From Metridium senile (lineage: Eukaryota > Cnidaria > Anthozoa > Actiniaria > Metridiidae), in the NCBI GenBank assembly GCA_949775045.1, contig CATKSA010000215.1, positions 44,096 through 108,095 on the forward strand: a stretch of 64,000 nt of DNA, given 5' to 3'. The position numbers and the translations under genes were made by a program. Positions 35,114 through 46,946 of the stretch are shown one piece after another. Numbering within the stretch: position 1 is the first letter of the stretch; the number at the start of each line of letters is the position of its first letter. Below the pieces are notes generated by a model. That model worked only from the letters and a program-made list of their open reading frames with translations, was not told the DNA's origin and did no database searches.

Positions 35114-38110
35114 ATTCTGATAAATGCCCAAGATTTTATTTAGAAAAAACTACAAAATCCTACCCAGAATGCAATATGCCCTATAGGGTGATGTGAAAAT
35201 GTGTCAAAAAGTTTGGGGTTTTCGGCACAAAATTTTGGCCTAGTCCCTGTTAGTAATGTCTGAGAATATTAGAGCACTCTGATAAAAGCCCAAGATTTTA
35301 TTTAGAAAAAACTACAAAATCCTACCCAGAATGCAATATGCCCTATAGGGTGATGTGAAAATGTGTCAAAAAGATTGGAGTTTTCGGCACAAAATTTTGG
35401 CCTAGTCCCTGTAAGTAATGTCTGAGAATATTAGAGCACTCTGATAAAAGCCCAAGATTTTATTTAGAAAAAACTACAAAATCCTACCCAGAATGCAATA
35501 TGCCCTATAGGGTGATGTGAAAATGTGTCAAAAAGATTGGGGTTTTCGGCACAAAATTTTGGCCTAGTCCCTGTTAGTAATGTCTGAGAATATTAGAGCA
35601 TTCTGATAAATGCCCAAGATTTTATTTAGAAAAAACTACAAAATCCTACCCAGAATGCAATATGCCCTATAGGGTGATGTGAAAATGTGTCAAAAAGATT
35701 GGAGTTTTCGGCACAAAATTTTTGTCTAGTCCCTGTTAGTAATGTCTGAGAATATTAGAGCATTCTGATAAATGCCCAAGATTTTATTTAGAAAAAACTA
35801 CAAAATCCTACCCAGAATGCAATATGCCCTATAGGGTGATGTGAAAATGTGTCAAAAAGATCGGGGTTTTCGGCACAAAATTTTGGCCTAGTCCCTGTTA
35901 GTAATGTCTGAGAATATTAGAACATTCTAATAAATGCCCAAGATTTTATTTAGAAAAAACTACAAAATCCTACCCAGAATGCAATATGCCCTATAGGGTG
36001 ATGTGAAAATGTGTCAAAAAGATTGGGGTTTTCGGCACAAAATTTTTGTCTAGTCCCTGTTAGTAATGTCTGAGAATATTAGAGCATTCTGATAAATGCC
36101 CAAGATTTTATTTAGAAAAAACTACAAAATCCTACCCAGAATGCAATATGCCCTATAGGGTGATGTGAAAATGTGTCAAAAAGATTGGAGTTTTCGGCAC
36201 AAATTTTTGGCCTAGTCCCTGTTAGTAATGTCTGAGAATATTAGAGCATTCTGATAAATGCCCAAGATTTTATTTAGAAAAAAACTACAAAATCCTACCC
36301 AGAATGCAATATGCCCTATAGGGTGATGTGAAAATGTGTCAAAAAGATCGGGGTTTTTGGCACAAAATTTTGGCCTAGTCCCTGTTAGTAATGTCTGAGA
36401 ATATTAGAGCATTCTGATAAATGCCCAAGATTTTATTTAGAAAAAACTACAAAATCCTACCCAGAATGCAATATGCCCTATAGGGTGATGTGAAAATGTG
36501 TCAAAAAGATTGGGGTTTTCGGCACAAAATTTTTGTCTAGTCCCTGTTAGTAATGTCTGAGAATATTAGAGCATTCTGATAAATGCCCAAGATTTTATTT
36601 AGAAAAAACTACAAAATCCTACCCAGAATGCAATATGCCCTATAGGGTGATGTGAAAATGTGTCAAAAAGATTGGAGTTTTCGGCACAAATTTTTGGCCT
36701 AGTCCCTGTTAGTAATGTCTGAGAATATTAGAGCATTCTGATAAATGCCCAAGATTTTATTTAGAAAAAAACTACAAAATCCTACCCAGAATGCAATATG
36801 CCCTATAGGGTGATGTGAAAATGTGTCAAAAAGATCGGGGTTTTTGGCACAAAATTTTGGCCTAGTCCCTGTTAGTAATGTCTGAGAATATTAGAGCATT
36901 CTGATAAATGCCCAAGATTTTATTTAGAAAAAACTACAAAATCCTACCCAGAATGCAATATGCCCTATAGGGTGATGTGAAAATGTGTCAAAAAGATTAA
37001 GGTTTTCGGCACAAAATTTTGGCCTAGTCCCTGTTAGTAATGTCTGAGAATATTAGAGCACTCTGATAAAAGCCCAAGATTTTATTTAGAAAAAACTACA
37101 AAATCCTACCCAGAATGCAATATGCCCTATAGGGTGATGTGAAAATGTGTCAAAAAGATTGGAGTTTTCGGCACAAAATTTTGGCCTAGTCCCTGTTAGT
37201 AATGTCTGAGAATATTAGAGCATTCTGATAAATGCCCAAGATTTTATTTAGAAAAAACTACAAAATCCTACCCAGAATGCAATATGCCCTATAGGGTGAT
37301 GTGAAAATGTGTCAAAAAGATCGGGGTTTTTGGCACAAAATTTTGGCCTAGTCCCTGTTAGTAATGTCTGAGAATATTAGAGCATTCTGATAAATGCCCA
37401 AGATTTTATTTAGAAAAAACTACAAAATCCTACCCAGAATGCAATATGCCCTATAGGGTGATGTGAAAATGTGTCAAAAAGATTGGGGTTTTCGGCACAA
37501 AATTTTGGCCTAGTCCCTGTTAGTAATGTCTGAGAATATTAGAGCACTCTGATAAAATACCAAGATTTTATTTAGAAAAAACTACAAAATCCTACCCAGA
37601 ATGCAATATGCCCTATAGGGTGATGTGAAAATGTGTCAAAAAGATTGGAGTTTTCGGCACAAAATTTTGGCCTAGTCCCTGTAAGTAATGTCTGAGAATA
37701 TTAGAGCACTCTGATAAAAGCCCAAGATTTTATTTAGAAAAAACTACAAAATCCTACCCAGAATGCAATATGCCCTATAGGGTGATGTGAAAATGTGTCA
37801 AAAAGATCGGGGTTTTCGGCACAAAATTTTGGCCTAGTCCCTGTTAGTAATGTCTGAGAATATTAGAGCATTCTGATAAATGCCCAAGATTTTATTTAGA
37901 AAAAACTACAAAATCCTACCCAGAATGCAATATGCCCTATAGTGATGTGAAAATGTGTCAAAAAGATCGGGGTTTTCGGCACAAATCTTTTGCCTAGTCC
38001 CTGTTAGTAATGTCTGAGAATATTAGAGCATTCTGATAAATGCCCAAGATTTTATTTAGAAAAAAACTACAAAATCCTACCCAGAATGCAATATGCCCTA
38101 TAGGGTGATG
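33955..38110 (+). repeat. Large duplicated block, copy 2 (about 4.1 kb)
   Basis: Partner of 26340-30500. It has an extra three-monomer unit before the GATTAAGG monomer and lacks three monomers after it. The offset is therefore 7615 bp, then 8102 bp at GATTAAGG (28893/36995), then 7615 bp again. The left junction falls inside a monomer that looks chimeric (see findings). Confidence 0.85.
35114..37221 (+). repeat. 9-mer copy with internal 3-monomer duplication
   Basis: Starts with the standard order from AAAGTTTGG at 35211. The three-monomer run AAAATTTTTGTC; CACAAATTTTTGG; 7-A TTTTTGGC (35924-36410) is then repeated at 36411-36897 (487 bp). The GATTAAGG monomer (36995) and an ACTCTG/ATTGGAG monomer close the unit. 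CACAAATTTTTGG markers at 36195 and 36682 are 487 bp apart. Confidence 0.85.
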
Positions 38111-39977
38111 TGAAAATGTGTCAAAAAGATTGGAGTTTTCGGCACAAAATTTTGGCCTAGTCCCTGTTAGTAATGTCTGAGAATATTAGAGCATTCTGAT
38201 AAATGCCCAAGATTTTATTTAGAAAAAACTACAAAATCCTACCCAGAATGCAATATGCCCTATAGGGTGATGTGAAAATGTGTCAAAAAGATTGGGGTTT
38301 TCGGCACAAAATTTTTGTCTAGTCCCTGTTAGTAATGTCTGAGAATATTAGAGCATTCTGATAAATGCCCAAGATTTTATTTAGAAAAAACTACAAAATC
38401 CTACCCAGAATGCAATATGCCCTATAGGGTGATGTGAAAATGTGTCAAAAAAGATTGGAGTTTTCGGCACAAAATTTTGGCCTAGTCCCTGTTAGTAATG
38501 TCTGAGAATATTAGAGCATTCTGATAAATGCCCAAGATTTTATTTAGAAAAAACTACAAAATCCTACCCAGAATGCAATATGCCCTATAGGGTGATGTGA
38601 AAATGTGTCAAAAAGATCGGGGTTTTTGGCACAAAATTTTGGCCTAGTCCCTGTTAGTAATGTCTGAGAATATTAGAGCATTCTGATAAATGCCCAAGAT
38701 TTTATTTAGAAAAAACTACAAAATCCTACCCAGAATGCAATATGCCCTATAGGGTGATGTGAAAATGTGTCAAAAAGATTGGGGTTTTCGGTACAAAATT
38801 TTGGCCTAGTCCCTGTTAGTAATGTCTGAGAATATTAGAGCACTCTGATAAAAGCCCAAGATTTTATTTAGAAAAAACTACAAAATCCTACCCAGAATGC
38901 AATATGCCCTATAGGGTGATGTGAAAATGTGTCAAAAAGATTGGAGTTTTCGGCACAAAATTTTGGCCTAGTCCCTGTAAGTAATGTCTGAGAATATTAG
39001 AGCACTCTGATAAAAGCCCAAGATTTTATTTAGAAAAAACTACAAAATCCTACCCAGAATGCAATATGCCCTATAGGGTGATGTGAAAATGTGTCAAAAA
39101 GATTGGGGTTTTCGGCACAAAATTTTGGCCTAGTCCCCTGTTAGTAATGTCTGAGAATATTAGAGCATTCTGATAAATGCCCAAGATTTATTTAGAAAAA
39201 ACTACAAAATCCTACCCAGAATGCAATATGCCCTATAGGGTGATGTGAAAATGTGTCAAAAAGATTGGGGTTTTCGGCACAAAATTTTTGTCTAGTCCCT
39301 GTTAGTAATGTCTGAGAATATTAGAGCATTCTGATAAATGCCCAAGATTTTATTTAGAAAAAACTCTACAAAATCCTACCCAGAATGCAATATGCCCTAT
39401 AGGGTGATGTGAAAATGTGTCAAAAAGATCGGGGTTTTCGGCACAAAATTTTGGCCTAGTCCCTGTTAGTAATGTCTGAGAATATTAGAGCATTCTAATA
39501 AATGCCCAAGATTTTATTTAGAAAAAACTACAAAATCCTACCCAGAATGCAATATGCCCTATAGGGTGATGTGAAAATGTGTCAAAAAGATTGGGGTTTT
39601 CGGCACAAAATTTTTGTCTAGTCCCTGTTAGTAATGTCTGAGAATATTAGAGCATTCTGATAAATGCCCAAGATTTTATTTAGAAAAAACTACAAAATCC
39701 TACCCAGAATGCAATATGCCCTATAGGGTGATGTGAAAATGTGTCAAAAAGATTGGAGTTTTCGGCACAAAATTTTGGCCTAGTCCCTGTTAGTAATGTC
39801 TGAGAATATTAGAGCATTCTGATAAATGCCCAAGATTTTATTTAGAAAAAACTACAAAATCCTACCCAGAATGCAATATGCCCTATAGGGTGATGTGAAA
39901 ATGTGTCAAAAAGATTGGGGTTTTCGGCACAAAATTTTGGCCTAGTCCCTGTTAGTAATGTCTGAGAATATTAGAGC
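38030..39977 (+). repeat. 12-monomer HOR unit, copy 1 (1948 bp)
   Basis: Twelve monomers from a 7-A ATTGGAG copy through a TTTTTGGC copy, a TTTTCGGTAC copy (38789), a GTAAGTAATG copy and a copy followed by GAGCATTCTAATAAATG. It recurs at 39978. Between 38.44 and 39.37 kb it has four small indels not shared by the next copy: an extra A (about 38441), an extra C in TAGTCCCCTG (about 39135), a missing T in CAAGATTTATTT (about 39186), and an extra CT in AAACTCTACA (about 39365). Confidence 0.8.
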
Positions 39978-41760
39978 ATTCTGATAAATGCCCAAGATTT
40001 TATTTAGAAAAAAACTACAAAATCCTACCCAGAATGCAATATGCCCTATAGGGTGATGTGAAAATGTGTCAAAAAGATTGGAGTTTTCGGCACAAAATTT
40101 TGGCCTAGTCCCTGTTAGTAATGTCTGAGAATATTAGAGCATTCTGATAAATGCCCAAGATTTTATTTAGAAAAAACTACAAAATCCTACCCAGAATGCA
40201 ATATGCCCTATAGGGTGATGTGAAAATGTGTCAAAAAGATTGGGGTTTTCGGCACAAAATTTTTGTCTAGTCCCTGTTAGTAATGTCTGAGAATATTAGA
40301 GCATTCTGATAAATGCCCAAGATTTTATTTAGAAAAAACTACAAAATCCTACCCAGAATGCAATATGCCCTATAGGGTGATGTGAAAATGTGTCAAAAAG
40401 ATTGGAGTTTTCGGCACAAAATTTTGGCCTAGTCCCTGTTAGTAATGTCTGAGAATATTAGAGCATTCTGATAAATGCCCAAGATTTTATTTAGAAAAAA
40501 CTACAAAATCCTACCCAGAATGCAATATGCCCTATAGGGTGATGTGAAAATGTGTCAAAAAGATCGGGGTTTTTGGCACAAAATTTTGGCCTAGTCCCTG
40601 TTAGTAATGTCTGAGAATATTAGAGCATTCTGATAAATGCCCAAGATTTTATTTAGAAAAAACTACAAAATCCTACCCAGAATGCAATATGCCCTATAGG
40701 GTGATGTGAAAATGTGTCAAAAAGATTGGGGTTTTCGGTACAAAATTTTGGCCTAGTCCCTGTTAGTAATGTCTGAGAATATTAGAGCACTCTGATAAAA
40801 GCCCAAGATTTTATTTAGAAAAAACTACAAAATCCTACCCAGAATGCAATATGCCCTATAGGGTGATGTGAAAATGTGTCAAAAAGATTGGAGTTTTCGG
40901 CACAAAATTTTGGCCTAGTCCCTGTAAGTAATGTCTGAGAATATTAGAGCACTCTGATAAAAGCCCAAGATTTTATTTAGAAAAAACTACAAAATCCTAC
41001 CCAGAATGCAATATGCCCTATAGGGTGATGTGAAAATGTGTCAAAAAGATTGGGGTTTTCGGCACAAAATTTTGGCCTAGTCCCTGTTAGTAATGTCTGA
41101 GAATATTAGAGCATTCTGATAAATGCCCAAGATTTTATTTAGAAAAAACTACAAAATCCTACCCAGAATGCAATATGCCCTATAGGGTGATGTGAAAATG
41201 TGTCAAAAAGATTGGGGTTTTCGGCACAAAATTTTTGTCTAGTCCCTGTTAGTAATGTCTGAGAATATTAGAGCATTCTGATAAATGCCCAAGATTTTAT
41301 TTAGAAAAAACTACAAAATCCTACCCAGAATGCAATATGCCCTATAGGGTGATGTGAAAATGTGTCAAAAAGATCGGGGTTTTCGGCACAAAATTTTGGC
41401 CTAGTCCCTGTTAGTAATGTCTGAGAATATTAGAGCATTCTAATAAATGCCCAAGATTTTATTTAGAAAAAACTACAAAATCCTACCCAGAATGCAATAT
41501 GCCCTATAGGGTGATGTGAAAATGTGTCAAAAAGATTGGGGTTTTCGGCACAAAATTTTTGTCTAGTCCCTGTTAGTAATGTCTGAGAATATTAGAGCAT
41601 TCTGATAAATGCCCAAGATTTTATTTAGAAAAAACTACAAAATCCTACCCAGAATGCAATATGCCCTATAGGGTGATGTGAAAATGTGTCAAAAAGATTG
41701 GAGTTTTCGGCACAAAATTTTGGCCTAGTCCCTGTTAGTAATGTCTGAGAATATTAGAGC
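39978..41760 (+). repeat. 12-monomer HOR unit, partial copy 2 (11 monomers)
   Basis: Repeats the order of 38030-39977 for eleven monomers (TTTTCGGTAC at 40736), then departs at a monomer with only five A (about 41791). It lacks the four small indels of copy 1. Confidence 0.8.
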
Positions 41761-43055
41761 ATTCTGATAAATGCCCAAGATTTTATTTAGAAAAACTACA
41801 AAATCCTACCCAGAATGCAATATGCCCTATAGGGTGATGTGAAAATGTGTCAAAAAGATCGGGGTTTTTGGCACAAAATTTTGGCCTAGTCCCTGTTAGT
41901 AATGTCTGAGAATATTAGAGCATTCTGATAAATGCCCAAGATTTTATTTAGAAAAAACTACAAAATCCTACCCAGAATGCAATATGCCCTATAGGGTGAT
42001 GTGAAAATGTGTCAAAAAGATTGGAGTTTTCGGCACAAAATTTTGGCCTAGTCCCTGTTAGTAATGTCTGAGAATATTAGAGCATTCTGATAAATGCCCA
42101 AGATTTTATTTAGAAAAAACTACAAAATCCTACCCAGAATGCAATATGCCCTATAGGGTGATGTGAAAATGTGTCAAAAAGATTGGAGTTTTCGGCACAA
42201 AATTTTGGCCTAGTCCCTGTTAGTAATGTCTGAGAATATTAGAGCATTCTGATAAATGCCCAAGATTTTATTTAGAAAAAACTACAAAATCCTACCCAGA
42301 ATGCAATATGCCCTATAGGGTGATGTGAAAATGTGTCAAAAAGATCGGGGTTTTTGGCACAAAATTTTGGCCTAGTCCCTGTTAGTAATGTCTGAGAATA
42401 TTAGAGCATTCTGATAAATGCCCAAGATTTTATTTAGAAAAAACTACAAAATCCTACCCAGAATGCAATATGCCCTATAGGGTGATGTGAAAATGTGTCA
42501 AAAAGATTGGGGTTTTCGGCACAAATTTTTGGCCTAGTCCCTGTTAGTAATGTCTGAGAATATTAGAGCACTCTGATAAAAGCCCAAGATTTTATTTAGA
42601 AAAAACTACAAAATCCTACCCAGAATGCAATATGCCCTATAGGGTGATGTGAAAATGTGTCAAAAAGTTTGGAGTTTTCGGCACAAAATTTTGGCCTAGT
42701 CCCTGTAAGTAATGTCTGAGAATATTAGAGCACTCTGATAAAAGCCCAAGATTTTATTTAGAAAAAACTACAAAATCCTACCCAGAATGCAATATGCCCT
42801 ATAGGGTGATGTGAAAATGTGTCAAAAAGATTGGGGTTTTCGGCACAAAATTTTGGCCTAGTCCCTGTTAGTAATGTCTGAGAATATTAGAGCATTCTGA
42901 TAAATGCCCAAGATTTTATTTAGAAAAAACTACAAAATCCTACCCAGAATGCAATATGCCCTATAGGGTGATGTGAAAATGTGTCAAAAAGATTGGGGTT
43001 TTCGGCACAAAATTTTTGTCTAGTCCCTGTTAGTAATGTCTGAGAATATTAGAGC

Positions 43056-44028
43056 ATTCTGATAAATGCCCAAGATTTTATTTAGAAAAAACTACAAAAT
43101 CCTACCCAGAATGCAATATGCCCTATAGGGTGATGTGAAAATGTGTCAAAAAGATTGGGGTTTTCGGCACAAAATTTTTGTCTAGTCCCTGTTAGTAATG
43201 TCTGAGAATATTAGAGCATTCTGATAAATGCCCAAGATTTTATTTAGAAAAAACTACAAAATCCTACCCAGAATGCAATATGCCCTATAGGGTGATGTGA
43301 AAATGTGTCAAAAAGATCGGGGTTTTCGGCACAAAATTTTGGCCTAGTCCCTGTTAGTAATGTCTGAGAATATTAGAACATTCTAATAAATGCCCAAGAT
43401 TTTATTTAGAAAAAACTACAAAATCCTACCCAGAATGCAATATGCCCTATAGGGTGATGTGAAAATGTGTCAAAAAGATTGGAGTTTTCGGCACAAAATT
43501 TTGGCCTAGTCCCTGTTAGTAATGTCTGAGAATATTAGAGCATTCTGATAAATGCCCAAGATTTTATTTAGAAAAAAACTACAAAATCCTACCCAGAATG
43601 CAATATGCCCTATAGGGTGATGTGAAAATGTGTCAAAAAGATCGGGGTTTTTGGCACAAAATTTTGGCCTAGTCCCTGTTAGTAATGTCTGAGAATATTA
43701 GAGCATTCTGATAAATGCCCAAGATTTTATTTAGAAAAAACTACAAAATCCTACCCAGAATGCAATATGCCCTATAGGGTGATGTGAAAATGTGTCAAAA
43801 AGATTGGGGTTTTCGGCACAAAATTTTGGCCTAGTCCCTGTTAGTAATGTCTGAGAATATTAGAGCACTCTGATAAAAGCCCAAGATTTTATTTAGAAAA
43901 AACTACAAAATCCTACCCAGAATGCAATATGCCCTATAGGGTGATGTGAAAATGTGTCAAAAAGATTGGAGTTTTCGGCACAAAATTTTGGCCTAGTCCC
44001 TGTAAGTAATGTCTGAGAATATTAGAGC
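43056..44028 (+). repeat. 6-monomer HOR unit, copy 1 (973 bp)
   Basis: Order: ATTGGGG with AAAATTTTTGTC; ATCGGGG ending GAACATTCTAAT; ATTGGAG; 7-A TTTTTGGC; ATTGGGG; ACTCTG/ATTGGAG with GTAAGTAATG. It is repeated at 44029-45001. This is a different combination from the 972-bp 6-mer at 20-24 kb. Confidence 0.85.
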
Positions 44029-45001
44029 ACTGTGATAAAAGCCCAAGATTTTATTTAGAAAAAACTACAAAATCCTACCCTGAATGCAATATGCCCTATA
44101 GGGTGATGTGAAAATGTGTCAAAAAGATTGGGGTTTTCGGCACAAAATTTTTGTCTAGTCCCTGTTAGTAATGTCTGAGAATATTAGAGCATTCTGATAA
44201 ATGCCCAAGATTTTATTTAGAAAAAACTACAAAATCCTACCCAGAATGCAATATGCCCTATAGGGTGATGTGAAAATGTGTCAAAAAGATCGGGGTTTTC
44301 GGCACAAAATTTTGGCCTAGTCCCTGTTAGTAATGTCTGAGAATATTAGAACATTCTAATAAATGCCCAAGATTTTATTTAGAAAAAACTACAAAATCCT
44401 ACCCAGAATGCAATATGCCCTATAGGGTGATGTGAAAATGTGTCAAAAAGATTGGAGTTTTCGGCACAAAATTTTGGCCTAGTCCCTGTTAGTAATGTCT
44501 GAGAATATTAGAGCATTCTGATAAATGCCCAAGATTTTATTTAGAAAAAAACTACAAAATCCTACCCAGAATGCAATATGCCCTATAGGGTGATGTGAAA
44601 ATGTGTCAAAAAGATCGGGGTTTTTGGCACAAAATTTTGGCCTAGTCCCTGTTAGTAATGTCTGAGAATATTAGAGCATTCTGATAAATGCCCAAGATTT
44701 TATTTAGAAAAAACTACAAAATCCTACCCAGAATGCAATATGCCCTATAGGGTGATGTGAAAATGTGTCAAAAAGATTGGGGTTTTCGGCACAAAATTTT
44801 GGCCTAGTCCCTGTTAGTAATGTCTGAGAATATTAGAGCACTCTGATAAAAGCCCAAGATTTTATTTAGAAAAAACTACAAAATCCTACCCAGAATGCAA
44901 TATGCCCTATAGGGTGATGTGAAAATGTGTCAAAAAGATTGGAGTTTTCGGCACAAAATTTTGGCCTAGTCCCTGTAAGTAATGTCTGAGAATATTAGAG
45001 C
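44029..45001 (+). repeat. 6-monomer HOR unit, copy 2 (973 bp)
   Basis: Tandem copy of 43056-44028. It opens with ACTGTGATAAAAG and ACCCTGAATG, a pair of rare variants that also opens the next stretch at 45002, exactly 973 bp later. That third copy continues with AAAATTTTGGCC instead of AAAATTTTTGTC and then leaves the order. Confidence 0.85.
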
Positions 45002-46946
45002 ACTGTGATAAAAGCCCAAGATTTTATTTAGAAAAAACTACAAAATCCTACCCTGAATGCAATATGCCCTATAGGGTGATGTGAAAATGTGTCAAAAAGA
45101 TTGGGGTTTTCGGCACAAAATTTTGGCCTAGTCCCTGTTAGTAATGTCTGAGAATATTAGAGCATTCTGATAAATGCCCAAGATTTTATTTAGAAAAAAC
45201 TACAAAATCCTACCCAGAATGCAATATGCCCTATAGGGTGATGTGAAAATGTGTCAAAAAGATTGGGGTTTTCGGCACAAAATTTTTGTCTAGTCCCTGT
45301 TAGTAATGTCTGAGAATATTAGAGCATTCTGATAAATGCCCAAGATTTTATTTAGAAAAAACTACAAAATCCTACCCAGAATGCAATATGCCCTATAGGG
45401 TGATGTGAAAATGTGTCAAAAAGATCGGGGTTTTTGGCACAAAATTTTGGCCTAGTCCCTGTTAGTAATGTCTGAGAATATTAGAGCATTCTGATAAATG
45501 CCCAAGATTTTATTTAGAAAAAACTACAAAATCCTACCCAGAATGCAATATGCCCTATAGGGTGATGTGAAAATGTGTCAAAAAGATTGGGGTTTTCGGC
45601 ATAAAATTTTGGCCTAGTCCCTGTTAGTAATGTCTGAGAGTATTAGAGCACTCTGATAAAAGCCCAAGATTTTATTTAGAAAAAACTACAAAATCCTACC
45701 CAGAATGCAATATGCCCTATAGGGTGATGTGAAAATGTGTCAAAAAGATTGGAGTTTTCGGCACAAAATTTTGACCTAGTCCCTGTTAGTAATGTCTGAG
45801 AATATTAGAGCATTCTGATAAATGCCCAAGATTTTATTTAGAAAAAACTACAAAATCCTACCCAGAATGCAATATGCCCTATAGGGTGATGTGAAAATGT
45901 GTCAAAAAGATTGGAGTTTTCGGCACAAAATTTTGGCCTAGTCCCTGTTAGTAATGTCTGAGAATATTAGAGCATTCTGATAAATGCCCAAGATTTTATT
46001 TAGAAAAAACTACAAAATCCTACCCAGAATGCAATATGCCCTATAGGGTGATGTGAAAATGTGTCAAAAAGATCGGGGTTTTTTGGCACAAAATTTTGGC
46101 CTAGTCCCTGTTAGTAATGTCTGAGAATATTAGAGCATTCTGATAAATGCCCAAGATTTTATTTAGAAAAAACTACAAAATCCTACCCAGAATGCAATAT
46201 GCCCTATAGGGTGATGTGAAAATGTGTCAAAAAGATTGGGGTTTTCGGCACAAAATTTTGGCCTAGTCCCTGTTAGTAATGTCTGAGAATATTAGAGCAT
46301 TCTGATAAATGCCCAAGATTTTATTTAGAAAAAACTACAAAATCCTACCCAGAATGCAATATGCCCTATAGGGTGATGTGAAAATGTGTCAAAAAGATCG
46401 GGGTTTTTGGCACAAAATTTTGGCCTAGTCCCTGTTAGTAATGTCTGAGAATATTAGAGCATTCTGATAAATGCCCAAGATTTTATTTAGAAAAAACTAC
46501 AAAATCCTACCCAGAATGCAATATGCCCTATAGGGTGATGTGAAAATGTGTCAAAAAGATTGGGGATTTCGGCACAAAATTTTGGCCTAGTCCCTGTTAG
46601 TAATGTCTGAGAATATTAGAGCACTCTGATAAAAGCCCAAGATTTTATTTAGAAAAAACTACAAAATCCTACCCAGAATGCAATATGCCCTATAGGGTGA
46701 TGTGAAAATGTGTCAAAAAGATTGGGGTTTTCGGCACAAAATTTTGGCCTAGTCCCTGTTAGTAATGTCTGAGAATATTAGAGCATTCTGATAAATGCCC
46801 AAGATTTTATTTAGAAAAAACTACAAAATCCTACCCAGAATGCAATATGCCCTATAGGGTGATGTGAAAATGTGTCAAAAAGATCGGGGTTTTCGGCACA
46901 AAATTTTGGCCTAGTCCCTGTTAGTAATGTCTGAGAATATTAGAGC
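45002..46946 (+). repeat. Transition stretch between 6-mer and 30-mer regions
   Basis: Twelve monomers without a clear unit. Private changes include GGCATAAAATT and GAGAGTATT (about 45599-45640), TTTTGACC (about 45770) and a run of six T in GGGGTTTTTTGGC (about 46077). The hotspot form ATTGGGGATTTC first appears here (about 46561) and is then typical of domain D. Confidence 0.6.
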
